The notes: generated by a model not told the origin, from the letters alone. A stretch of DNA of 64,000 bases from Rhodococcus sp. KRD162 (GCF_017168335.1 NZ_JABFAU010000001.1:1-64000), one strand, 5' to 3'. Shown: positions 8,745-17,157, counted from the stretch's first letter. Numbers and translations: made by a program.

Positions 8745-9983
8745 ATGCACGTACAAGCACTGTTCGGAGACGGATCGTTGCGGCCGATCTGGCCGCACGC
8801 GGATGCGTTGATCACCAGCGAGTGCCCAGGGCTCCGGTTCGGAGGTAAGTACGCGGACGTCGTTGCGCTGAGCAACGGTGATCCCACCGCACTCCGCCCG
8901 TTCATCGACGAAGACACCCGCCGCAGAGTCGCAGGCATGCCTGCACCGCGTATCGATACCGCGCTGGTTCTGGGAGCGAACGGTTTCCTCGGCGCTCACC
9001 TGATCGGCCGCCTGACGCGTGATTCGGCCGTGGAGATCGTGTACGCGATGGTTCGTCCCACCGAAGAGGAGTCGGCTCTCGAGCGCCTCCAGCGCACCTT
9101 CGATCGCTACGAGATCGCGGTGGACGCCGACAAGATCCGCATCGTGGAGGGCACACCCACCGCATTCCGTTTCGGTCTCGACAAGCCGTCCTACTACGAG
9201 CTTGCCGCCGGAGTGGGGCAGATCTTCAACTGCGCCAGCTCGACCGATTACACCGAGAGCTACGCAGATCTGCGCGAGGACTGGTTCGTCAGCGTGCTGC
9301 GCATCCTCGAGTTCAGCATCACCTCCACCCGCAAGCACCTGACCTACGTGGGCAGTATCGGCGCTCACCTGTACCAGAAGCCGGAGGACTTCCGGCGTCC
9401 CGATTCGTGGTGGTACTCCGGTTATGCCCAGATGAAGTGGGTCAACGCAACGCTGCTCGGATGGTTGTCGATGTCGGACACCTATTCGGTTACCTTGTGC
9501 GAGGCACCGTACATCCTCGGCAGCACCGAACTCGGACGCGATCCGGGGCGGGTATACAGTTTCTGGCGCATCATCGAGCTGGCGATCGCCGCCGGTGCCA
9601 TTTGGGACGGTCCCGGTATGAATTACGTTCCGGTAGACGTGATGTGCGATGTCATGGCGAGCAACTCGCTGCGCAGTCACCCCCGGACGCGGCTGTTGCC
9701 GAGCAACCCCACCGGCTACGGTCACGATCTCTACGCTGAACTCCTCGGACTCGATCTGGTCAGCTGGGACGAATTCGTCGAGCGCGTCAGTGTGCGCATC
9801 TCACCTCGGTTCGCGCAGACCATGTTGTCCGAGAACATCGACAACCTGATGCGCCTCGTCCACAAGCCCGAGGCGATTCTGCCGGTCGATCACGACACGT
9901 CCTGGTGTGACCACCGCCGACTTTTCGAGCTCTACTTCGAGAAGGCTCAGCTCAAGACGCTCACCCCTGCTGTCGTCAACTGA
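8745..9983 (+). CDS. Thioester-reductase-like SDR (NAD(P)-dependent)
   Basis: This 412-residue protein has an extended SDR fold most like the terminal thioester reductase domains of NRPS/CAR enzymes and fatty acyl reductases. The nucleotide-binding loop is GANGFLG (residues 77-83). The catalytic set is Ser204 in YVGSIGAHLY and YAQMK (Tyr227, Lys231). Residues 1-70 form an unrecognised N-terminal extension. The ATG 8745 is preceded by GGGGAGCGAGA. By analogy it would reduce an acyl thioester to an aldehyde or alcohol with NADPH; this is inference. It is the first gene of a run of five coupled genes ending with an MMPL transporter. Confidence 0.75.
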   Translation: MHVQALFGDGSLRPIWPHADALITSECPGLRFGGKYADVVALSNGDPTALRPFIDEDTRRRVAGMPAPRIDTALVLGANGFLGAHLIGRLTRDSAVEIVYAMVRPTEEESALERLQRTFDRYEIAVDADKIRIVEGTPTAFRFGLDKPSYYELAAGVGQIFNCASSTDYTESYADLREDWFVSVLRILEFSITSTRKHLTYVGSIGAHLYQKPEDFRRPDSWWYSGYAQMKWVNATLLGWLSMSDTYSVTLCEAPYILGSTELGRDPGRVYSFWRIIELAIAAGAIWDGPGMNYVPVDVMCDVMASNSLRSHPRTRLLPSNPTGYGHDLYAELLGLDLVSWDEFVERVSVRISPRFAQTMLSENIDNLMRLVHKPEAILPVDHDTSWCDHRRLFELYFEKAQLKTLTPAVVN

Positions 9984-9984
9984 C

Positions 9985-10182
9985 GTGGCGGAGGGATTCG
10001 AGCCGACCTCGGTGCGGTTACGGGACCTGTCCATTGGTCATGAGGCAACCAATGCCGTTCTGTCCGTTGGTTTCTACATCATCTGTGCCTTCATCGGGCT
10101 GTTGCCGAGATCGCTGCGGCACCGGGCAGCCGACGCGTTCGTGAGCTGGTCGGAGAGCATCGACGAACAGCGGCACATCTGA
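9985..10182 (+). CDS. Small single-span membrane protein
   Basis: A 65-residue protein reading from GTG 9985, one base after the preceding stop. One hydrophobic segment, AVLSVGFYIICAFIGLLP, is followed by the basic stretch RSLRHR. The stop TGA shares its last base with the ATG of the next gene (TGATG), which argues for real translation. No family is recognised. It could anchor the neighbouring soluble enzymes to the membrane or assist the decarboxylase; this is speculation. Confidence 0.6.
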   Translation: MAEGFEPTSVRLRDLSIGHEATNAVLSVGFYIICAFIGLLPRSLRHRAADAFVSWSESIDEQRHI

Positions 10183-10922
10183 TGTCTCGCGTGCGGTGGG
10201 CGGTCGGCGTCGTTTCGGCGTCGGCAGCTCCGTTTGCGGTGTTCGTCTACTGGCGCACCCGCTTCTTCTTCCGCGATCCGCACCGCGTGCCGCCTGCGGA
10301 CCCTCGGGCGGTGACGGCCCCCGCCGACGGCTTCGTCACGTACGTCAAACGGGTGGAGGCGGGCACCACGGCGTTCGCCGTCAAGAATGGACGCACGATA
10401 GCCCTCGACGAGATCGCCGGTGTCGCCGCGAACGACAACGGATATCTCATCGGCATCTACATGTCGGAATACTCGGTGCACCGCAACCGAATTCCGATCG
10501 CGGGCATCATCGGGATGCGTCGTCATCGGTCGGCAGCACCGTTCAACAAGTCGATGGCCAGGGTCGGGGCGAACCTGTTGACCCGGCGCACTCCCTACGA
10601 CGAGGGCTGCGACTACCTGCTCACCAACGAACGGCTCACCATCTCCATCGAGCATCAGTCCGGAGCGGTGGTGACGGTGACGCAGATTGCCGATCTGTGG
10701 GTCAACCGCATCGTCGCGCACCTCTCGGTCGGCGACACCGTCGAACGAGGCGAGCAGTACGGGATGATCCGGTTCGGTTCTCAGTGCGACGTGTTCGTGC
10801 CGGACGCACTCGTCGACGAGATCACCGTCCGGCCAGGTAATTACGTGTTCGCCGGGGAGACGACGGTGGCCCGTTCACCGATCCTCGTCGACGGCAGTCA
10901 ACAGAGCGAAGAGGAACGATGA
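10182..10922 (+). CDS. Phosphatidylserine decarboxylase-like protein
   Basis: A 246-residue homologue of pyruvoyl-dependent phosphatidylserine decarboxylases. Conserved features are the N-terminal membrane-facing RTRFFFRDPHRVPP, APADG with Asp49, the YSVHRNR motif with His100, and the self-cleavage site RFGS with Ser200, which would become the pyruvoyl group. Family members cleave into beta and alpha chains and decarboxylate PS to PE. Because it sits between a reductase-like SDR and an acyltransferase-like gene, its substrate may be a different amino-acid-bearing lipid. It overlaps the next gene by 4 bases (ATGA). Confidence 0.85.
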   Translation: MSRVRWAVGVVSASAAPFAVFVYWRTRFFFRDPHRVPPADPRAVTAPADGFVTYVKRVEAGTTAFAVKNGRTIALDEIAGVAANDNGYLIGIYMSEYSVHRNRIPIAGIIGMRRHRSAAPFNKSMARVGANLLTRRTPYDEGCDYLLTNERLTISIEHQSGAVVTVTQIADLWVNRIVAHLSVGDTVERGEQYGMIRFGSQCDVFVPDALVDEITVRPGNYVFAGETTVARSPILVDGSQQSEEER

Positions 10923-12073
10923 TCACGATCGAAGCGGTCGACGGCAAAGCCGGCTGGCGCGAGTTCGAGGCAGTATCCGACCTGGTCTACCAGGGCGATC
11001 CGTACCGCCTACCCGACGAATCGATCGACCTGCGTCGAGTGCTCATCGCACCGCCTTCCTCGATCGCCGCCACCCGCATCACCAAGGCCTTTCTGGCGCG
11101 CGAGAACGGAATTGCCGTGGGCCGCGTCGTGGCGATCCACGATCTGTCGTTCACCGAGTACACGGGGGAGTCGATCGGCTTCTTCGGCTTCTACGAGGCC
11201 GTCGACGATCACGACGTCGCGAAAGCGTTGCTCGACGCTGCGGCGCACTGGCTTTCGGAGCGCGGGCTCGCGACGATATCCGGTCCGTTCGGGCCCTCGA
11301 TGTTCTACAGCGCAGGCGTCGTCGTCGACGAGATGCCAGCGCTGCCACTGGTGGGGATGCCACACAATCCCCTCTACTACGCGGCTCACTTCGAGAAGTG
11401 GGGCCTGATGGCGGTCAAGGACTTCTACAGTTACCTCTTCGACGACCCGTGCATCATCTACAACCGGCCGGAATACGCACGACACATGCAGATCTTCGAG
11501 AAGATCAAGGCGCGGTCGGAGGTGACGTTCCGGTCGATGAAGTACCGGACGTTGCGCCGCGACGCGCGCATCGTGCGCGATCTCTACAACAAGACGTTCG
11601 TGAACTTCTGGGGATTTTCGCCGCTGTCCTACGCGGAGCTGTTCGAATTGCTGAAGATGATGCTTCCGGTCATCGACCGCCGGCTCACTCTGCTGGCCGA
11701 ACTCGACGGCAAGCCCGTCGGCTTCCTGATGGGAATCCCGGACGTCAACCAGGCCGCCGCGAAGGCATCGCACCTGAAGTCTCGCTGGGCGCGCGACCTG
11801 GTGACGCTGTGGCACGTCAAGCGTCCGGGTCGCACGGAGGTGATCGACGGCGTGCGGGTGGACATGCTGTTCGTCGATCCGGATTGCCCGGACCGCGCGG
11901 TGTCCTCGCTGCTCATCATGGAGATGTCGGTGCGGATGCGCGATCTCGGTTACACCCGCGTCGAGGCAGCCCCGGTGCTCGACGACAGTCCGTGGATGAA
12001 GGGCTCGGTCCTGTCCCGAACCAAACTCGCTCCGCATCGCACCTATCGCATCTTCAGCCGGGAGTTGACGTAG
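10919..12073 (+). CDS. GNAT-fold acyltransferase-like protein
   Basis: A 384-residue protein that resembles YghO-like two-domain GNAT proteins. It has an N-terminal segment with FLARENGIAVGRVVAIHD and SIGFFGFYEAVDD, then GPFGPSMFYSAGVVVDEMPA and MPHNPLYYAAHFEKWGL. A second half carries LTLLAELDGKPVGFLMGIPD and VDPDCPDRAVSSLLIMEMSV, the GNAT strands near the acyl-CoA site. It starts by ATGA overlap with the decarboxylase-like gene and ends directly before the MMPL gene. I infer an N- or O-acyl transfer onto the operon's product. The family assignment is moderate. Confidence 0.6.
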   Translation: MITIEAVDGKAGWREFEAVSDLVYQGDPYRLPDESIDLRRVLIAPPSSIAATRITKAFLARENGIAVGRVVAIHDLSFTEYTGESIGFFGFYEAVDDHDVAKALLDAAAHWLSERGLATISGPFGPSMFYSAGVVVDEMPALPLVGMPHNPLYYAAHFEKWGLMAVKDFYSYLFDDPCIIYNRPEYARHMQIFEKIKARSEVTFRSMKYRTLRRDARIVRDLYNKTFVNFWGFSPLSYAELFELLKMMLPVIDRRLTLLAELDGKPVGFLMGIPDVNQAAAKASHLKSRWARDLVTLWHVKRPGRTEVIDGVRVDMLFVDPDCPDRAVSSLLIMEMSVRMRDLGYTRVEAAPVLDDSPWMKGSVLSRTKLAPHRTYRIFSRELT

Positions 12074-14293
12074 ATGACCGACACGATCCCGCGAATCGAC
12101 CCGCGGGAGACCAAGGGAAACATCGGCAACCGGTGGGGTCGACTGGTTGCGCGTCGTTGCTGGGTGGTGCTGGCGATCTGGACGCTGCTCGCGATCGGAT
12201 CCGCAGTGCTGTATCCGTCGCTGCAGAATTCGCTGGTCGGAGCCAACTTCTCGGTGCCTGGCACCGAATCCAGCCGGGCCGACGACCTGATCGCGCGCCA
12301 TTTCGAATCGTTCGGCTCCGAACAACTCGTCGTCACCTTCACCTCCGAATCGGTGAACACCTCGAACCCGGCGTTCCGTGAGCGAGTGGGGGAGGTCGTC
12401 GGTCAGCTACGACAGTCACCCGACGTGCTGCGGGTAGTCGACCCCTACGAGACCGCAGGCTTCGTCCCAACGATCTCCGAGGACGGCACGTCGGCGCTGG
12501 CGTTCGTCGGTATCGGCGGAGAGGCCAGCGACCGGATCGCAATCGCCGAGCGCATACAGGAGATGGTGGCCGCGGCATCCGGCGACGGCGTCGAGGTGGC
12601 GGTGACCGGGTACTCCCCGATGACGGTCGATCTCACCCGCGTCGAGTCCGAGGACGCCGTCCGGGCCGAGAGCATCGGCCTTCCCATCGCCTTCGTGGTC
12701 CTGATTCTGGCACTGGGATCCGTGGTCGCAGGCATCGTGCCGTTGGTCTCCACCGGAATCGGCGTGCTGGCGGCGTTCGGAATGTTCGCGTTGTTGTCCA
12801 ATGTGATGACCTTCGACGTTCTCGTCACCACCGTGGCTGCGATGTTCGGTCTGGGGCTCGGGATCGATTACGCACTGTTCATCGTCAGTCGGTTCCGGGA
12901 GGAGATCGGGCGAGCCGGGCCACCGGAGGACCCGGCCCGGACGGAGCGGGCGGTGGGTGCGGCCATGGGTACCGCCGGGCACACCATCGTCATCTCCGGC
13001 CTCGTCGTGTTGATCGCACTCGGAGCCCTCGCCATCGTCGATGTTCCTGCGGTACGCAGCATCTCGTTGGTCGTCGCACTCACCATCGCCACCGTCGTCG
13101 TGGTGGCGTGGACTCTGTTGCCTGCGATTCTCGCGGTCCTGGGACCACGCATCGGTGCCTGGTCTCTGCCGCGCAGATTCCAACCGCCTTCGGTCGACGA
13201 GCACGCCGTCGCCGTCTCCACGTGGTGGTCGCGGTGGGCGCAACACGTCATCGAGCGCCCGTGGCGCTACACCGCCGCGTCGGCCGCGGTCCTCATCGTC
13301 TGTCTGATTCCCATCGGTTCCATCTCGTACGGCGTCGACCTCGGAGCCGAGGCGCTGAGTGCGGAACCGTCCGGACGGGCCAACACGGTCCTGACCGAGA
13401 AGTTCGCGCCCGGGACCATCTCGCCGATCACCATCGTCTTCACGGGGGAGGGCGACAGTCCGCTCGGACCGCAGCAGATGGCCACCGTCAACGCGTTCGC
13501 CGAGGCCGTACGCAGCGACGATCGTGTCGCCTACGCATTGGCTCAACCAGAGGACGGGAGGTCGTTGCTGATCGTCGTTCCGTCGGTATCGATCGACTCG
13601 ACGGAGGCCTCCGATCTCGTCGGAGCTCTTCGCGCTCGCGCGATCACGGCCGGTGACACGGACGGCACGAACGTCTCGGTCGGCGGTACCACCGCGCTGG
13701 TGGTCGACGCCTCCGACGAGATCTCGGGCAAGTTCGGCTGGGTCGTGGCCGCGGTACTGGCTTTTTCCCTCTTCTACCTGGCCTTCGTCTTCCGCAGCGT
13801 GGTGATTCCGCTCAAGGCTGTCGCTATGAACCTGCTGGTCACCGGGGCAGCGCTGGGTGCGACCGTTGCCGTCTTCCAATGGGGTTGGGGGGCGAGCATT
13901 CTCGGCTTCGAGAGCCCGGGGTACATCCAGGTGTACTTACCGGTGACGGTGTTCGCCGTGGTCTTCGGCCTGTCGATGGACTACGAGGTGTTCCTCATCG
14001 GCCGCATGCGCGAGGTGTTCGTGCGGGGAGCGAGCAACGATGTGGCCGTCGTCGACGGAATCGAGCACACCGCGCGGCCGATCACGGCGGCCGCCGCGAT
14101 CATGATCGCCGTGTTCGCCAGCTTCCTCACTGCCGACGTACTCGAGCTCAAACAGTTCGGCTTCGCTCTCGCCATTGCCGTGCTGTTCGACGCGGTGCTG
14201 GTGCGCATGATGATGGTGCCCGCGATGATGAAGCTCTTCGGCGAGCGCAACTGGTGGCCCGGTTCCAGACGCTACGAGGCGCTCGGCAGCTGA
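12074..14293 (+). CDS. MMPL-family RND lipid transporter
   Basis: A 739-residue MMPL/RND membrane protein with the usual layout. It has one N-terminal span (about residues 30-50), a periplasmic loop, five spans (about 195-365), a second periplasmic loop and five or six C-terminal spans (about 555-725). GLGLGIDYALFIVSRFREE (near residue 256) and GLSMDYEVFLIGRMREVFV (near residue 633) are the conserved proton-relay signatures containing the paired Asp-Tyr. Family members export complex lipids such as trehalose monomycolate. The ATG directly follows the preceding stop, so it is probably the exporter for the lipid made by the four upstream genes. Its 3' end overlaps the convergent anti-sigma gene by 22 bases. 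Confidence 0.92.
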   Translation: MTDTIPRIDPRETKGNIGNRWGRLVARRCWVVLAIWTLLAIGSAVLYPSLQNSLVGANFSVPGTESSRADDLIARHFESFGSEQLVVTFTSESVNTSNPAFRERVGEVVGQLRQSPDVLRVVDPYETAGFVPTISEDGTSALAFVGIGGEASDRIAIAERIQEMVAAASGDGVEVAVTGYSPMTVDLTRVESEDAVRAESIGLPIAFVVLILALGSVVAGIVPLVSTGIGVLAAFGMFALLSNVMTFDVLVTTVAAMFGLGLGIDYALFIVSRFREEIGRAGPPEDPARTERAVGAAMGTAGHTIVISGLVVLIALGALAIVDVPAVRSISLVVALTIATVVVVAWTLLPAILAVLGPRIGAWSLPRRFQPPSVDEHAVAVSTWWSRWAQHVIERPWRYTAASAAVLIVCLIPIGSISYGVDLGAEALSAEPSGRANTVLTEKFAPGTISPITIVFTGEGDSPLGPQQMATVNAFAEAVRSDDRVAYALAQPEDGRSLLIVVPSVSIDSTEASDLVGALRARAITAGDTDGTNVSVGGTTALVVDASDEISGKFGWVVAAVLAFSLFYLAFVFRSVVIPLKAVAMNLLVTGAALGATVAVFQWGWGASILGFESPGYIQVYLPVTVFAVVFGLSMDYEVFLIGRMREVFVRGASNDVAVVDGIEHTARPITAAAAIMIAVFASFLTADVLELKQFGFALAIAVLFDAVLVRMMMVPAMMKLFGERNWWPGSRRYEALGS

Positions 14294-15045
14294 GCGCGTG
14301 CCAGGACCGTCCCACCGGCAGTACGGATTTCGATCTCGGAGACATCGCCGCGAAGAACCGCGGCGTTCATTCGACACTCGATGGTGACATCGCTACCGAG
14401 GAAGGTTCCCGACGGTCGTTCGGCCCCCGACCGGTCGACGAGAATCACCTCGTACGGTCCAGGTTCGGAGATGCCGTCCATTTCCAGAACGGTCTCGGTA
14501 CCCCATGTGTGGGCGACGAGGCCTCCTTCGATGTCGACGCTCGCAGTGCTGGTCGTGAACGCGACCTCCTCGTACGCGCCGAGGGTTCCGGGTGGACCGG
14601 TGATTGCCGCAGGCGGATTCTCGGGCTGCCCGCGGAGGCCGTCGACTCCGAGCACGACGCCACCGCCGAGCACGACTCCCGCGATCGCGGCGGCTGCAGC
14701 AGTGAGTACAGCCGACCTGCGTCGACCGAACCGGTGTTCGTCGAACCGTCGTTTCTCGAACGGCTGCTGCGTCGGTGCGGTTCGGAGGAACGGCTCCGGC
14801 TCGGAGTAGACAGTCGCTCCGAGAATTTTCTCGCGTAGTTCGGGTGCAGGCGAGAGATCGAGCCACGGTTCGGTGGGCCTGTTGCCGCTCAGGTTCGCCG
14901 TCATTGCGCGTAGCTCGAGGATGTCGGTGGCGATCGTGGGGTCGGCCGCGGCGAGCTCGTGGAGTTCGGCGGTCTCGGCCTCGTCGAGGTCGTCGGCGAC
15001 GGCCGCGGCGATCAGCTCGGCGCGGCGATCCTCGGACGCGCTCAT
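14272..15045 (-). CDS. Anti-sigma factor, RskA-like, membrane-anchored
   Basis: A 257-residue anti-sigma factor. An N-terminal cytoplasmic helical domain (about residues 1-80, DRRAELIAAAVADDLDEAET, ELHELAAADP) should bind the sigma factor. One membrane span covers about residues 111-134 (SAVLTAAAAAIAGVVLGGGV). The C-terminal extracytoplasmic domain (AAITGPPGTLGAYEEVAF, GPYEVILVDRSG) matches the RskA C-terminal family. No zinc-binding HxxxCxxC motif is seen. Its ATG overlaps the sigma-factor stop by 4 bases, so the pair is cotranscribed. Release from the membrane probably requires regulated proteolysis. Confidence 0.88.
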   Translation of the reverse strand: MSASEDRRAELIAAAVADDLDEAETAELHELAAADPTIATDILELRAMTANLSGNRPTEPWLDLSPAPELREKILGATVYSEPEPFLRTAPTQQPFEKRRFDEHRFGRRRSAVLTAAAAAIAGVVLGGGVVLGVDGLRGQPENPPAAITGPPGTLGAYEEVAFTTSTASVDIEGGLVAHTWGTETVLEMDGISEPGPYEVILVDRSGAERPSGTFLGSDVTIECRMNAAVLRGDVSEIEIRTAGGTVLARAQLPSAS

Positions 15046-15575
15046 GTTTCGTCCTTTCGGTCGAGGTGCTCCCGTAGTGCCCTCAGGGCGTAGAACGTTC
15101 GGGTGCGCAGTGTTCGTACGGCAACACCGGTCGATTCCGACACCTCGGCGTAGGTGCGGCCCGTCAGGTGCACTGCGACGACGACTTGGCGGTGCTCGGG
15201 GGAGAGCTGTGACAGCGCAGCGATGATGCGTAGTCGCTCGTCAATGTCGGGGCTGGTGTCGCGCGAGACCGTCCCGGAATGCCGGTCGACGTCGTCGATC
15301 CGATCCGAGGCAGGCACCGGCAGTCTGGCCAGTGACCGCTGCACATCGACTACGACATTGCGCGCGATGGCGAACAGCCACGTGCGTAGCGATCCGCGGG
15401 CTGGATCGAAGCGTGACCGGGCTCGCCAGGCTCGCAGGAACGTTTCCTGGACGCAGTCCTCGGCCAACGTTCGGTCTCGAAGCGTGTTGACGGCGAATCC
15501 GAGCAGCGCCGACGCGTGTTCGTCGTAGGCGGCGGCGACGTCGAAGTCCAGTTCGATCACGCTCCCGATGCTCAT
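15042..15575 (-). CDS. ECF-type RNA polymerase sigma factor
   Basis: A 177-residue ECF sigma factor. Region 2 spans AYDEHASALLGFAVNTLRDR to FDPARGSLRTWLFAIARNVV (about residues 15-80), including DCVQETFLRAW. Region 4 holds LSPEHRQVVVAVHLTGRTYA (about residues 120-140) and the HTH EVSESTGVAVRTLRTRTFYA. It is closest in organisation to SigK/SigL-type factors paired with RskA-like anti-sigmas. A -35/-10-like motif upstream (15583-15611, minus strand) resembles that before the divergent CHRD gene, implying autoregulation. The ATG at 15575 lies about 8 bases after the -10, so the mRNA may be leaderless. Confidence 0.92.
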   Translation of the reverse strand: MSIGSVIELDFDVAAAYDEHASALLGFAVNTLRDRTLAEDCVQETFLRAWRARSRFDPARGSLRTWLFAIARNVVVDVQRSLARLPVPASDRIDDVDRHSGTVSRDTSPDIDERLRIIAALSQLSPEHRQVVVAVHLTGRTYAEVSESTGVAVRTLRTRTFYALRALREHLDRKDET

Positions 15576-15582
15576 GACAGTG

Positions 15583-15611
15583 ACTACGTCGGTGGACGCT
15601 CGGGCGTTCGA
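15583..15611 (-). promoter_or_regulatory. Candidate autoregulated ECF promoter
   Basis: On the minus strand TCGAAC (15611-15606) and CGTAGT (15588-15583) are separated by 17 bases. The pair resembles the ECF pattern TGAAC-N16/17-CGT and the promoter facing the other way at 15644. The predicted start of transcription falls on or next to the sigma-factor ATG at 15575. Confidence 0.4.
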
Positions 15612-15643
15612 ATCCGAGACTTGGAAATTTCTTTACCGAGCAT

Positions 15644-15671
15644 TGAACATTCTGGCACCGGCCGCCGTACA
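15644..15671 (+). promoter_or_regulatory. Candidate ECF promoter of the CHRD gene
   Basis: TGAACA (15644-15649), a 16-base spacer and CGTACA (15666-15671) fit a SigL-like ECF promoter (TGAACC-N16-CGT). The predicted transcript would start near 15678 and have a 40-base leader with GGAAGG before the ATG. Confidence 0.45.
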
Positions 15672-15718
15672 CCTTGCACGGGCTCGCCTGCCCGATACTC
15701 CCACGGAAGGCACACGAG

Positions 15719-16483
15719 ATGACCAGACGCTCCGTCCCACGCCCGACTCGCTCGATTCAGCGCACCGCCACGGCCGTTGTCGGCGGCACGGCCACCGCCG
15801 CTGCCCTGATGTTGTTCGCCGCGGCTCCGGCCGGTGCGGACACCCCGGTTGCCGAGCCGGATTCGTTCACCAGCGCTTTCACTGCCATGGCCACACCCGA
15901 TCAGGTGGTGAACGGTGAGGGCGTCGCCACGCCCGGGGAGCCGGGCGCGATGGGCACCTTCACGCTGCGCATCAACTCCGACCTCGACATCGTCTGCTAC
16001 GACATCGCGCTCGAGGGTGTCACCGGCGATTACATGAGTGCGGCCAAGACCGCCACGCACCTCCACGAAGCGTCGGCAGGAGCAGCAGGGCCGCCGCGCC
16101 TGGCGTTCCCGAACCCGACACCGATCGGTGACGGCCCGCGCAGCAGCAGCGGTTGCATGCAGGGGCCGTTCACGACCGGACTGACTCCGGACGGAGCCGA
16201 TGCGGACAGCGGTACCGGATTCACCCTCGACCGGATCGAGGCGAATCCCGCAGGCTTCGCCGCCGACACCCACACCGCGGACTTCGTGGCGGGAACCGTA
16301 CGCGGACAGCTCACCCAGATTCCGGTCGGTTCCGTTGCGACCGGCGGCGGCGGTTCGGCGATCGCGGCATCCGATTCGGCGTCGAGCTCGGTGCTGCCCG
16401 TGGCAGGCGCGGTCGCTCTCGGTGCGATGGCGATCGCCGGAGTGACGGTGGTTGCCCGCCGTAGCGGAACGGCACGCAGCTGA
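15719..16483 (+). CDS. CHRD-domain exported protein with C-terminal sorting-type signal
   Basis: A 254-residue secreted protein. Residues 1-40 are a long signal peptide (basic n-region, hydrophobic [15 protein letters not shown], cleavage after AGA40). A CHRD domain fills about residues 45-200, with [20 protein letters not shown] and the THLHEA motif. The C-terminus has LPVAG (226-230), a hydrophobic stretch (231-246) and the basic tail RRSGTARS, the layout of a cell-wall sorting signal. The next gene is a sortase. The ATG 15719 is set by GGAAGG at 15705-15710. It faces an ECF sigma/anti-sigma pair with a similar promoter. Surface anchoring by the neighbour sortase is inferred. Confidence 0.85.
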   Translation: MTRRSVPRPTRSIQRTATAVVGGTATAAALMLFAAAPAGADTPVAEPDSFTSAFTAMATPDQVVNGEGVATPGEPGAMGTFTLRINSDLDIVCYDIALEGVTGDYMSAAKTATHLHEASAGAAGPPRLAFPNPTPIGDGPRSSSGCMQGPFTTGLTPDGADADSGTGFTLDRIEANPAGFAADTHTADFVAGTVRGQLTQIPVGSVATGGGGSAIAASDSASSSVLPVAGAVALGAMAIAGVTVVARRSGTARS

Positions 16484-17148
16484 AGTCTGCACTGCTGCGG
16501 TCTGCACTGCTGCGGTCTTCACTGCTGATCGCGATCACGGCGGTGGTGGTGGTGGGTTGTTCGGCCACTCCGCCACCGCCTGTCGGCGCGCCGACACCGC
16601 CCGTCGGCTCCTCGTCACCGCCCGTCGGCTCTTCGCTACCAACAGGGTCGATGCGCGCGCAGGCGACCGGTTCGCTCGAACCGGAGTCCGCGGCGGAGTT
16701 CGAGCAACCGGCACCGGTGCGGGTGAATGCCCCCGCCATCGGCCTCGACGAGCCGTTGATCGGCCTGGGTCTCACCGAATCGGGGGAGATGCAGGTACCC
16801 ACCGACTACGACGACGTCGGCTGGTTCACCGGCGGGGGTCGACCCGGCGCGATCGGCAGTCCGACGGTGCTGGCCGGGCACGTCGATTCGAAGACCGGTC
16901 CCGCGGTCTTCGATCGGTTGTCCGAGCTCGACGCCGGCGATGTGGTCCTCGTGCAGGACGCGGCGGGTGGCAGCGCCGAGTATCTGGTCGACCGCATCGG
17001 CGACTACGGCAAGGCGGAGTTCCCGACGGCTCTCGTCTTCGGTGCTGTGCCTTCCGACGAGCTCCGGCTGATCACGTGCGCAGGGGATTTCGACGCGGCC
17101 GTGGGCAGCTACGAACGCAACCTGGTCGTGTACGGGGTGCGCCGCTAG
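16480..17148 (+). CDS. Class F-like sortase, predicted lipoprotein, probable CTG start
   Basis: A sortase with catalytic His in LAGHVDS, Cys in RLITCAGDF and Arg in [11 protein letters not shown], as in actinobacterial class F (formerly orphan) sortases. A low-complexity linker with three PPVG repeats follows the N-terminus. Reading from the first GTG (16543) gives MVVVGCSA, which is too short for a signal peptide. Reading in frame from CTG 16480, which overlaps the CHRD stop as CTGA, gives a normal lipoprotein signal ([13 protein letters not shown], hydrophobic core, lipobox VVGC with Cys27). No ATG, GTG or TTG exists in between. It probably attaches the CHRD protein to the cell surface. Confidence 0.82.
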   Translation: MKSALLRSALLRSSLLIAITAVVVVGCSATPPPPVGAPTPPVGSSSPPVGSSLPTGSMRAQATGSLEPESAAEFEQPAPVRVNAPAIGLDEPLIGLGLTESGEMQVPTDYDDVGWFTGGGRPGAIGSPTVLAGHVDSKTGPAVFDRLSELDAGDVVLVQDAAGGSAEYLVDRIGDYGKAEFPTALVFGAVPSDELRLITCAGDFDAAVGSYERNLVVYGVRR

Positions 17149-17157
17149 CAGACCGTT

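Noticed and set aside
12416-13879. Antisense frame of about 487 codons inside the MMPL gene
   Set aside because: Low-complexity Arg/Asp/Gly-rich translation without any motif; the MMPL frame has clear transporter signatures.
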